Below are positions 14,461-21,341 of a stretch of DNA of 21,341 bases, piece after piece. Made by a program: the position numbers and the translations under genes. The stretch's first letter is position 1; each line of letters begins with the position of its first letter. The DNA comes from AA29 sp041481445 (GTDB lineage Bacteria; Acidobacteriota; Vicinamibacteria; Fen-336): contig JBGPBV010000123.1 of the NCBI GenBank assembly GCA_041481445.1, positions 1 to 21,341 of the forward strand, given 5' to 3'. Below the pieces are notes generated by a model, which was not told the DNA's origin, made no database searches, and was given only the letters and a program-made list of their open reading frames with translations.

Positions 14461-16817
14461 CCGCCTGGGGCCTGGCCGTCGCGGCGGCGGCGATGACCGC
14501 CGCCGGCACCCCCGCCCTCGAGTGGACGTCGCCCGCGCACCATCGCCTGATCCTGGGCGTGGATCCGGGAGCGGTCCGCCGTTCGCACTCCCCCGCCGGC
14601 GTGGACGTCGATTTCGCGGCGGAGCTGGCCGCGCGTCACGCCGCCGGGGCGTTCGACGAGACGACGGTCGAGGTGATCGCGTACGACGACTCCGGCCACC
14701 CGCGCGTCTTCGACCCCCGGCGCGAGGGGCGCGAGCGCTTCCTCCTGCCGTGGAGGATCGACCGTGAGTACCCGCTCTCCCGTGGCCACCTCCGCTTCGT
14801 CCTGCCCGACGAGCGCGCGCGCCGGCTCGCGGTGTACTTCGACTCGAAGGAGTCCGGGCGGGGCCGGCCCCAGCGGTATCCCGGCCTCGTCGGCGACGGC
14901 GATCGTTTCGCGGAGGCGTACGGCCGGCGCGAGAGGGCGGCCAGCGCGCACGACGCCTGGGTCGACCTCGACGGGGACGGCCGCCTCGACCTCGTGACCG
15001 GCGGCACCGAGCCGTTCCTCGAGGTCTACCTTGGCGCCGGGGGCGGCCGGCTCGTCGAACGCGGCCGGCTGACTTCGGCCGGCGCTCCCCTCGTGTTCCC
15101 GAGCGACGACGGGCACCGCGCCTGGCTCTCCCCCGCCTTCGCCGACTGGGACGGCGACGGCGACCCGGACCTGTTCGTGACGTTCGCCGCGGGCCCGTAC
15201 ATCAATCGCGTCGTGCGCTACGAGAACGTGACCGTGCCCGGCGGGCCGCTCACCTTCCAGGACCGCGGCCCGCTGGCCACGGTGTCCGGCGTGCCCCTCA
15301 CCGATCGCATCGCCTTCGTGGATTGGGACGGCGACGGGCGTCTCGACGTCCTGAGCTTCGCGGACGGGCTGATCGCCCTCCATCGCAACGTCGGCACGAG
15401 CCGGCGGGTGGAGGACATGCAGATCGCGGACGGCGAGTACCTCGCCGCCAACGGCGTGCCCATCCAGGTGGAGACGACGAGCGCGGACGCCGCCGACCTC
15501 GACGGCGACGGAGACCTCGACCTCGTGGTGGGGACGGAAGAGGGACGCGTGTTCCTGTTCGAGAACGTGGGGACGCGCGCGCAGCCCCGGCTCGCCGTCG
15601 GCCGCCTGCTCTTCTTCTTCGACTACATGGACGCCAAGGCAGGGGTGAAGGTCGCCGACTTCGACGGCGACGGGCTCCTCGACGTCGCCGTCGGCCGCTA
15701 CTGGGAGCGTACGCACCAAGGCGACCAGCCACGCGTCCATGGACGCCTCTTCAAGAACGTGGGCACGCGGACCGCCCCGCGCTTCGAGGCGCGCGACGCG
15801 GCCGGCGGCGCCCCGTTCACCGAGGGGTTCCACCCGATCGATGCCGTGCGGCAGAACGGCGTGCGGGCGGTGGACTGGGACGACGACGGACGGGTCGACC
15901 TCGTCGTCGGCGACACCGACGGGTTCGTATGGCTCTTCCGCAACACCACCGACGCGCTCTTCCCCGTGTTCGCGCCCGGCGAGCGGATCCGCGCCGCCGG
16001 CCAGCCCCTCAAGGTCTACGGGGAGGAGCCGGAAGCGCGCCTGGCCGGCTATGCGCGGGTGGACGTCGCGGACTGGAACGGGGACGGCCGGAAGGACCTC
16101 GTGGTGGCGGACGGCCGCGGATGGGTGTGGCTCTTCCTGAACGAGGGGACGGACGCGCGGCCGGTGCTCGGACGCGGCCGCCGCCTCGCCGCCGAGGGTC
16201 GTCCGATCGACGGAACGTCGCGCGGCAGCGTGCTCGTGCGTGACTGGAACGGCGACGGCCTTCCCGACCTCCTGTTCGCGATGGTCGGCGAAGGGCCGAC
16301 CGCCAACCCCGACTGGCCGCCGCGGAACGCGGACGCCCGGAACGACCGCGGCTTCCTCTACTACCGGAACGTGGGGACGCGCACCCAGCCCGTGCTCGCC
16401 GCCCCGAAGTGGATCAAGGCGGGGCCGGCGGCGGTGGAGATCGACGTCACCCGGCCCAACCTCGGCGACTTCGTCGATTGGGACGGGGACGGACGGAAGG
16501 ACTTCCTCGCCTGCGAGTTCGAGAACGAGTGCCGGGTCTGGAGGCGCACGGACGCGGGCGGGCCGGGAGCCAAGCCCGTCTTCGCGGGCCCGGCGGAGGG
16601 CGAGACCGTGCTCGCGCCCTGGACGGACCAGATGATCTCGGGCCTGGACGCGCGCGACTGGGACGGAGACGGGGACGTGGACCTGCTGACGGGCCAGGGC
16701 CACGGCGGGAGCGGGGTGCGCTTCTTCGAGCGGGATGCCCTCGAGGACATGCGCCGCGGCACGTCGCCGCTGGTGACGATCGACCGGGACCCCGATCCGG
16801 TTCCTCCCCCGCGGTGA
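14457..16817 (+). CDS. Secreted FG-GAP/VCBS repeat beta-propeller protein
   Basis: A 786-residue exported protein. The frame is open from 13473, but the true start is the ATG at 14457, overlapping the upstream stop by 4 nt: a signal peptide (residues 1-18) begins there and the earlier part is the shadow of the propeller gene. Residues about 20-160 are an N-terminal beta-rich region without a family I recognise. Then come ten calcium-loop motifs of the D-x-[DN]-x-DG-x-x-D type, at about 170, 230, 289, 347, 401, 473, 539, 596, 674 and 734. Most are preceded by a hydrophobic strand and followed by a V-x-L-F-x-N-x-GT strand, as in integrin-type FG-GAP/VCBS propellers. Such proteins bind calcium and act in adhesion, ligand binding or as modules of larger enzymes. 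No catalytic domain is visible. Its 3' end is 20 bp from the convergent MEDS gene. Confidence 0.85.
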   Translation: MTAWGLAVAAAAMTAAGTPALEWTSPAHHRLILGVDPGAVRRSHSPAGVDVDFAAELAARHAAGAFDETTVEVIAYDDSGHPRVFDPRREGRERFLLPWRIDREYPLSRGHLRFVLPDERARRLAVYFDSKESGRGRPQRYPGLVGDGDRFAEAYGRRERAASAHDAWVDLDGDGRLDLVTGGTEPFLEVYLGAGGGRLVERGRLTSAGAPLVFPSDDGHRAWLSPAFADWDGDGDPDLFVTFAAGPYINRVVRYENVTVPGGPLTFQDRGPLATVSGVPLTDRIAFVDWDGDGRLDVLSFADGLIALHRNVGTSRRVEDMQIADGEYLAANGVPIQVETTSADAADLDGDGDLDLVVGTEEGRVFLFENVGTRAQPRLAVGRLLFFFDYMDAKAGVKVADFDGDGLLDVAVGRYWERTHQGDQPRVHGRLFKNVGTRTAPRFEARDAAGGAPFTEGFHPIDAVRQNGVRAVDWDDDGRVDLVVGDTDGFVWLFRNTTDALFPVFAPGERIRAAGQPLKVYGEEPEARLAGYARVDVADWNGDGRKDLVVADGRGWVWLFLNEGTDARPVLGRGRRLAAEGRPIDGTSRGSVLVRDWNGDGLPDLLFAMVGEGPTANPDWPPRNADARNDRGFLYYRNVGTRTQPVLAAPKWIKAGPAAVEIDVTRPNLGDFVDWDGDGRKDFLACEFENECRVWRRTDAGGPGAKPVFAGPAEGETVLAPWTDQMISGLDARDWDGDGDVDLLTGQGHGGSGVRFFERDALEDMRRGTSPLVTIDRDPDPVPPPR

Positions 16818-16837
16818 CCCACGGGGGCGAAAGAGGG

Positions 16838-17422
16838 CTAGAAGCAGCCCGCTTCGACCGGGATCAGGTGCGAGTGGAGGGCGCGCAGGTCGTGAGGAAA
16901 GGCACGGTCCGCGCCGTCCTCCTCACGAACGCCGTACCCGCACAAGAGCGACACCGAATGGGCCTGGATGGCCTCGTTCCACAGCTCCTCGAGGCAGCGG
17001 GTGGCGGCAGGGTCGTGCCTCCAGAGGAGGTTCACCATCTCGCCGTAGATGCGCACGCGCGGATAGCGCCCGCGGCCGCGCGCTCCCTCGATGATGTCGG
17101 CCAGGACGGACCGGAACCGCGCGGCGTCGATCCGCCCGTCCACCATGAAACGCGAGAGGAGCTGGGAGGCCTCGATCATCGTGAGCTGACCCCAGGCCTC
17201 GAGGTCTTCCAACTCGAACCCGGCGTGGCGCAGGCGCGAGTCGATCGCGGCCAGGTGGGCCTCGGTGGCGACGAGCACGACCGACTCCTGCTTCCCGAGA
17301 CCGCGCCCGGCGTAGAGCGACACCGCCTCGACCAGGACGCGGTCGTCGCGGTAGACCTGGACGAGGTGCTCCCTCGAGAGGGGCTCGGCCAGGCGATCGT
17401 GCCACGGGGCGCTGATGCTCAT
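16838..17422 (-). CDS. Stand-alone MEDS domain protein (DcmR-type sensory domain)
   Basis: A cytoplasmic protein of 194 residues that is almost wholly one MEDS domain (PF14417), the sensory domain first noted in the dichloromethane regulator DcmR and common before histidine kinases. Seen in order: HLVQVYRDDRVLVEAVSLYAG near the start, ESVVLVATEAHLAAID, an L-T-M-I-E-A-S-Q-LLSRFMVDGRID segment, GRYPRVRIYGEMVNLLW, and LEELWNEAIQAHSVSLLCGY. No HTH, kinase or receiver domain is present, so it cannot by itself bind DNA as DcmR does; it may act with a partner encoded elsewhere. I prefer ATG at 17422; a GTG at 17449 would add nine residues. Neither has a Shine-Dalgarno. It is divergent from the BNR propeller gene, which has a dyad operator. 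Confidence 0.85.
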   Translation of the reverse strand: MSISAPWHDRLAEPLSREHLVQVYRDDRVLVEAVSLYAGRGLGKQESVVLVATEAHLAAIDSRLRHAGFELEDLEAWGQLTMIEASQLLSRFMVDGRIDAARFRSVLADIIEGARGRGRYPRVRIYGEMVNLLWRHDPAATRCLEELWNEAIQAHSVSLLCGYGVREEDGADRAFPHDLRALHSHLIPVEAGCF

Positions 17423-17518
17423 CGAACAGACCGGGGCCACGCGGACCACCGGTGTTAAAAGCGTAGCACCAACCGGCGCCGTCCGGGGCTCGCGGCGCCT
17501 TCATTGCCGGCGGCTTCG

Positions 17519-17547
17519 TTGACACCCCCGCGCGCGCTCTTTACGAT
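17519..17547 (+). promoter_or_regulatory. Consensus sigma-70 promoter for the BNR propeller gene
   Basis: TTGACA (17519-17524, a perfect match) and TACGAT (17542-17547, TA and final AT matched) are separated by exactly 17 nt. The transcript should start near 17554, giving a leader of about 16 nt before the ATG at 17571. Confidence 0.7.
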
Positions 17548-17572
17548 CGGCGGACGGTAACGATCCGCCGAT
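17546..17572 (+). promoter_or_regulatory. Dyad operator candidate overlapping the -10 and the start codon
   Basis: A perfect 9-bp inverted repeat: ATCGGCGGA (17546-17554) and TCCGCCGAT (17564-17572) with a 9-nt centre. It begins in the -10 box and ends within the ATG. The left arm lies mostly upstream of the expected transcript start, so the element should act as DNA bound by a dimeric repressor rather than as an RNA hairpin. The two arms also share a partial direct repeat (ACGATC). The repressor is unknown. Confidence 0.55.
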
Positions 17573-20087
17573 GAAGCGCGCTGCGCGTGTCTCGACCGTG
17601 CTTACCGCCGCCAGCCTGGTGGCGGTCACGGCGTGGCCGCTCCCACCCGACGGCCAGGGGGCCGCCGCGAAGGCACCCCATGGCCGGCGCGAGCGCCGCC
17701 CGCAGATGGGCGAGGCGGGGGACGAGACCACCGAGGCGCTGGCCGCCGCCGAGCAGTTCGCCCAGGCTCGCCGCGCGCCCGGGGTCGTGCGCCCGGGGGC
17801 CTACTCCGCCGGGCTGGCGGCGCTGGGCAGCCTGCCCGTCTCCGGGCGCGCGTGGTCCGAGGTCACGACCCGTCCGTACGACGTGGACGACCCGCGCTAC
17901 CGGGATCCGGTGGCGTCGAACTCCAGCGGGGGTTGGGGCTTCGCATCCGGCCGCGTCACCGGGATCGCGGTCGGCGGGGGCGCCCTCTACGTCGGGGGGG
18001 TGGGCGGGGTCTTCCGATCGCTGGACTCCGGCGCGTCCTGGGCTCCCCTGACCGATGGCATCCCCGCCCTCTCCGTGGGCGACCTCCGCCTCGCTCCCGA
18101 CGGCGCCCTCTGGCTGGCCACCGGTGAGGCCGGCTCGGGAACGACGGCCTTCGTCGGCACCGGCGTCTACCGCCTGGCCCGGCCCCGGACGGCGGTCTTC
18201 GCGCTCGGCGACCGCGTGGGCGGGGTGGAGCTGGAGGGCACGTCCACCGGTAAGCTGCGCTTCGACGGCTTCGGCGCCGTCTACGCCGCGACCTCGCAAG
18301 GCGTGTGGAAGCACGCCGCGGGCACACGCGGCGGCGCTTGGCGGCGCGTGCTCTCTCCCTCCCCGGAGGCGGCGGACGAGCCCGACCTCGAGTCCGCCGA
18401 CCGCAACGCCTGCCACGACGTCGCCGTCGATCCGAGCAGCGGCGGGCAGCGCGTGATCGCCAACTGCGCGTGGCGGGAGGAAGCGGCGACGGGCGGCTTC
18501 TATCTCTCGACGGACGGCGGGGAGACCTTCCGCCATGTCGAGCCGGGCGGCGCCCTTCACCGGCAGGAGATCGGCCGGTCGAGCCTGGCCTACGCGCGCG
18601 ACGGGTCCCGGCTCTACGCGCTGGTCGAGCGGGTGGGCCGCGAAGCGGGCTCCGAGGGCACCGCGCTGCGCGGCGTCTACGTCTCGGCCAGCGGGAGCGT
18701 GGCCGGGCCCTGGGCCAGGATCGCCACCTCGGCCTCGCTGGGCGACTCCGGCTCCGCCCTCCACTCGGCGACCTTCTACCATCCGGGGATCCAGGCCCGG
18801 TACAACCAGTTCCTCGACGTCGATCCCGACGATCCCGACCACGTCTTCGTCGGCCTCGAGGAGGTGTACGAGACGACGGACGGCGGGGTCCAGTGGGACG
18901 CCGTCGGGGCCTACTGGAACTTCGACTTCGAGTGCTGGTCCACCCTCGACGGCGTCAACACCTGCCCCCCCACCACGCATCCCGACCAGCACGCGATCGC
19001 GATCGCCGCGGGCAAGGTGTACGTCGGCAACGACGGCGGGCTGTTCGCCCGCCCCCTGCGCGGATCGGTCGATGCCCGCGGCCACGCCACCGACTGGCAG
19101 AACCTCAACGCGGGCCTCCGCACCCTGCAGTACTACTCGGTGGGGGTGGGGCGAGTGCCGGGGGGCGTCGCGGTGTCCGGCGGCCTCCAGGACAACGGCG
19201 GCTCCCTGCTGCTGCCCGAGGACGGGACGGGCGCGGGGAAGATGGGCTCGCCTTTCGGTGGCGACGGCGGCGACGTCCTGGTCGACCCGAGCGACGGCTG
19301 CCGCATCCTCCAGGAGTACGTCTTCCTCGCCATGCAGGTCACCGAGACCTGTGGCCGCTCGGACGGGAGCTTCGCCTCCGTGCGCGACGTGGACCCGCAC
19401 GACCCCCATCCGAGGTTCGTGGCCCCCTTCGAGGCGGACACCGCCCTTCCCGGCCACTGGGTCGCGGGCGGGCAGTACGTCTGGGTCAACACGCGCGGCT
19501 TCGCGATCCAGAGCGGAGCGGACTGGGTGCCCGTCTTCAACAACGGGGCGGGACGCTCGACGACGGTGGTGGCCAGCCAGAACGACGTCATCTGGTCGGC
19601 CTGGTGCGGGCCCTGCGATCCCGACTCCTTCGCCCGCGGCCTCTCCACGAACGTCGGGGGGACCTGGCGCCAGCTCCCGCTTCCCCCCCGGCTGCCCAAC
19701 CGGTACGTTTCCGGGCTGGTCATGGACCCGGCGGATGCGAGCGGGCGCACGGTGTACGTCGGCTTCAACGGCTTCTCGCGGCGCTGGACCGAGGGGGCGG
19801 GGGCCGGCCTCGGCCATCTCTGGAAGACGACCGACGGCGGCGTGACCTGGGCCAACGTCAGCGGGAACATGCCGGACCTGCCCGTGAACGACGTCCTGAT
19901 CGGGAAGGGCAAGCTGGTCGTCGCCACCGACCTCGGCGTGATCGTGTCCACGAGCGACGGCGCCTCCTGGTCGCGCCTGGGCTCGAACCTGCCCTACACC
20001 ACCGTCTTCGACGTGCACGCCGGGCCCGACGGCCGGCTCTACGCGGCCACCCACGGCCGCGGCATCTGGTCCATCGCCCAGCCCTAG
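17571..20087 (+). CDS. Large secreted BNR/VPS10-like beta-propeller protein
   Basis: An 838-residue protein with an N-terminal hydrophobic signal (residues 8-22), followed by an Ala-rich linker and probably two seven-bladed propellers of the sortilin/VPS10 and GH74 type. Asp-box turns (S/T-x-D-x-G-x-x-W/F) are seen at about 148, 311, 433, 750 and 791, with a degenerate one (LSTNVGGTW) near 690. A family hallmark in the middle reads HPDQHAIAIAAGKVYVGNDGGLFA, then LRTLQYYSVGV and a GGLQDNGG motif. These proteins bind peptides or glycans, and GH74 members cut xyloglucan; the catalytic Asp pair of GH74 cannot be confirmed, so no activity is claimed. The promoter is a perfect-spaced TTGACA/TACGAT overlapped by a 9-bp dyad, so it is probably regulated. 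There is no Shine-Dalgarno. A Gfo/Idh/MocA-type gene follows 25 bp downstream. Confidence 0.8.
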   Translation: MKRAARVSTVLTAASLVAVTAWPLPPDGQGAAAKAPHGRRERRPQMGEAGDETTEALAAAEQFAQARRAPGVVRPGAYSAGLAALGSLPVSGRAWSEVTTRPYDVDDPRYRDPVASNSSGGWGFASGRVTGIAVGGGALYVGGVGGVFRSLDSGASWAPLTDGIPALSVGDLRLAPDGALWLATGEAGSGTTAFVGTGVYRLARPRTAVFALGDRVGGVELEGTSTGKLRFDGFGAVYAATSQGVWKHAAGTRGGAWRRVLSPSPEAADEPDLESADRNACHDVAVDPSSGGQRVIANCAWREEAATGGFYLSTDGGETFRHVEPGGALHRQEIGRSSLAYARDGSRLYALVERVGREAGSEGTALRGVYVSASGSVAGPWARIATSASLGDSGSALHSATFYHPGIQARYNQFLDVDPDDPDHVFVGLEEVYETTDGGVQWDAVGAYWNFDFECWSTLDGVNTCPPTTHPDQHAIAIAAGKVYVGNDGGLFARPLRGSVDARGHATDWQNLNAGLRTLQYYSVGVGRVPGGVAVSGGLQDNGGSLLLPEDGTGAGKMGSPFGGDGGDVLVDPSDGCRILQEYVFLAMQVTETCGRSDGSFASVRDVDPHDPHPRFVAPFEADTALPGHWVAGGQYVWVNTRGFAIQSGADWVPVFNNGAGRSTTVVASQNDVIWSAWCGPCDPDSFARGLSTNVGGTWRQLPLPPRLPNRYVSGLVMDPADASGRTVYVGFNGFSRRWTEGAGAGLGHLWKTTDGGVTWANVSGNMPDLPVNDVLIGKGKLVVATDLGVIVSTSDGASWSRLGSNLPYTTVFDVHAGPDGRLYAATHGRGIWSIAQP

Positions 20088-20101
20088 TCATCCGTCCCCC
20101 T

Positions 20102-20107
20102 GGAGGA
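20102..20107 (+). promoter_or_regulatory. Strong ribosome binding site of the oxidoreductase gene
   Basis: GGAGGA ends 5 nt before the ATG at 20113 and fixes that start. It is one of only two strong Shine-Dalgarno sites in the window, the other being that of the gene starting at 1388. Confidence 0.8.
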
Positions 20108-20112
20108 CGCCC

Positions 20113-21341
20113 ATGCCCGCCAAGAGCCGTCTCGGTGTCGGATTCATCGGGAGCGGCTTCATCACGCGCTTCCACCTGCGGTCGTGGGTGGGCGTGCGGG
20201 ACGCGGACGTCCGCGGCATCTGGAGCCCGAACCGCGGGCGGGCGGAGGAGGCGGCCGTCCTCGCCCGCTCCCTCCGCATCGGGGAGGCGCGCGCCTTCGC
20301 CTCCATCGAGGAGATGGTGGCCGCCCCCGAGATCGACTGCCTCTGGATCTGCGGGCCGAACCACGCGCGGGTCGAGAACATGGAGGCGGTCGTGGACGCC
20401 CTCGGGCGAGGCGGCAAGCTGGTCGGCATCGCCTGCGAGAAGCCGCTCGCGCGCAATGCCGCGGAGGGCCGCCGCATGGTCGAGCTGGTCGAGAAGGCGG
20501 GCGTGCTCCACGGCTACCTCGAGGACCAGCTCTTCAGCCCCGGCCTGGAGCGCGGCCGCGAGATCGTCTGGGCGCGCGGGGCCGCGCTCTCCGGCCGTCC
20601 CTACCTGGCGCGGGCGGCCGAGGAGCACAGCGGGCCGCACATGCCCTGGTTCTGGCGGGGCGACCTGCAGGGCGGCGGCGTCCTCAACGACATGATGTGC
20701 CACAGCGTGGAGGTGGGCCGGCACCTGCTCACTCCGCCCGGCGCGCCGCGCGACACCCTCCGGCCGCTCAAGGTCTCGGCCCAGATCGCGTCCCTCAAGT
20801 GGTCGCGCCCGGAGTACGCGGACCTGCTCGAGGAGATGATGGGCGCGGAGGTCGACTACCGGAAGGCGCCGGCGGAGGACTTCGCGCGCGCGACCATCCA
20901 GTACGTCGACCCCAAGGGCCTCAAGGTCATGACCGAGGCCACGACCTCCTGGTGCTTCGTGGGGGCGGGCCTGCGGCTCAGCCTGGAGCTGCTCGGCCCC
21001 GAGTACTCGATGTCGGCCAGCTCGCTCGACGCCGGCGCGCGCGTCTTCTTCAGCCGCCGCCTCAAGGGCGAGGCGGGAGAGGACCTGGTCGAGAAGCAGA
21101 ACGCGGAGCAGGGCCTGATGCCGGTGGTGGGCAACGAGACCGCGGAGTACGGCTACGAGGGCGAGAACCGCTTCTTCACCCGCTGCTTCCTCGACGGGGT
21201 CCAACCCTGGCTCGACTTCCACGCCGGCCTCGACGTCACCCGCCTGCTCATGGCCTGCTACATGAGCGCGGAGCAGGAGAAGGTGATCGACTATCCGCCC
21301 GCGGACCTCGACCGTTTCGTGCCGGCGGTGGCGAAGGGGAC
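20113..21341 (+). CDS. Gfo/Idh/MocA family oxidoreductase (3' end beyond window)
   Basis: At least 409 residues with no stop before the window edge, so the C-terminus is missing. The N-terminus has a Rossmann dinucleotide fold: LGVGFIGSGFITRFHL (G-x-G-x-x pattern at about 11-16), IDCLWICGPNHARV, and the family's CEKPLA motif (about 112-117) whose Lys helps catalysis. The C-terminal domain shows GGGVLNDMMCHSVEVG, matching the GG-x-x-x-D-x-x-x-H substrate and hydride site. These NAD(P)-dependent enzymes oxidise, reduce or dehydrate sugars, inositols and related compounds; the substrate is not predictable here. A GGAGGA site lies 5 nt before the ATG. The 25-bp gap after the BNR propeller gene suggests cotranscription, and a sugar-linked role would fit the neighbourhood. 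It is likely cytoplasmic, with no signal peptide. Confidence 0.88.
   Translation, partial: MPAKSRLGVGFIGSGFITRFHLRSWVGVRDADVRGIWSPNRGRAEEAAVLARSLRIGEARAFASIEEMVAAPEIDCLWICGPNHARVENMEAVVDALGRGGKLVGIACEKPLARNAAEGRRMVELVEKAGVLHGYLEDQLFSPGLERGREIVWARGAALSGRPYLARAAEEHSGPHMPWFWRGDLQGGGVLNDMMCHSVEVGRHLLTPPGAPRDTLRPLKVSAQIASLKWSRPEYADLLEEMMGAEVDYRKAPAEDFARATIQYVDPKGLKVMTEATTSWCFVGAGLRLSLELLGPEYSMSASSLDAGARVFFSRRLKGEAGEDLVEKQNAEQGLMPVVGNETAEYGYEGENRFFTRCFLDGVQPWLDFHAGLDVTRLLMACYMSAEQEKVIDYPPADLDRFVPAVAKG

Noticed and set aside
2097..16703. Long open frames on the opposite strand of real genes (for example 2097-3725, 3460-5022, 8860-10566, 12418-14280, 14430-16703)
   Set aside because: They are compositional shadows of GC-rich genes: rich in Arg, Ala, Pro, Gly, with no recognisable domains or start signals, and they oppose genes with clear family motifs.
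1..21341. tRNA, rRNA, CRISPR, insertion sequence or phage genes
   Set aside because: No such motifs, direct-repeat arrays, transposase or integrase signatures were seen in any frame.

Overview
The window is 21.3 kb of very GC-rich bacterial DNA with tightly packed genes and mixed ATG, GTG and TTG starts. It looks chromosomal. I see no tRNA, rRNA, IS element, integrase or CRISPR array. Signal peptides, possible lipoboxes and an abundance of sulfatase-like and propeller proteins suggest a Gram-negative, environmental lineage such as Acidobacteriota, Myxococcota or Rokubacteria/Methylomirabilota. That placement is inference; no marker gene is present.

Region 1 (1-2050, minus strand) holds two small secreted proteins: a two-part protein joined by a DGVESG-type linker with a jelly-roll-like C-terminus, and a 141-residue exported protein. 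Region 2 (2085-13268) is an ester-chemistry and glycosyltransfer block. It has three proteins of the sulfatase/alkaline-phosphatase superfamily, one of them fused to a GT-C glycosyltransferase-like membrane domain. It also has a separate GT-C-like membrane protein, a lipoprotein-type arylsulfotransferase and a LamG-PhoD phosphatase translationally coupled to the fusion. All three sulfatase-like proteins have Thr in T-x-P-S-H where true sulfatases carry the formylglycine Cys, so phospho-ester hydrolysis or transfer is at least as likely as sulfate removal.

Region 3 (13354-20087) is a run of secreted beta-propeller proteins: a five-bladed GH43/GH130-like protein coupled to a ten-motif FG-GAP/VCBS protein, then an orphan MEDS sensor domain protein on the minus strand, then a large BNR/VPS10-like propeller whose consensus promoter overlaps a 9-bp dyad. 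Region 4 (20113-end) is a Gfo/Idh/MocA-type oxidoreductase cut by the window edge.

Taken together, nearly every product is exported or membrane-bound. The simplest reading is a cell-envelope or extracellular glycan module: GT-C proteins build sugars at the membrane, ASST and sulfatase/PhoD-type enzymes add or remove sulfate or phosphate groups, and the propellers bind or process glycans or proteins outside the cell. This joint role is inferred from domains and proximity only. Genes switch strand repeatedly, with two tail-to-tail overlaps (29 and 50 bp) and one 17-bp head-to-head gap. Several genes lack a Shine-Dalgarno site but have a -10-like hexamer 9-14 nt before the start codon, suggesting leaderless or near-leaderless mRNAs.
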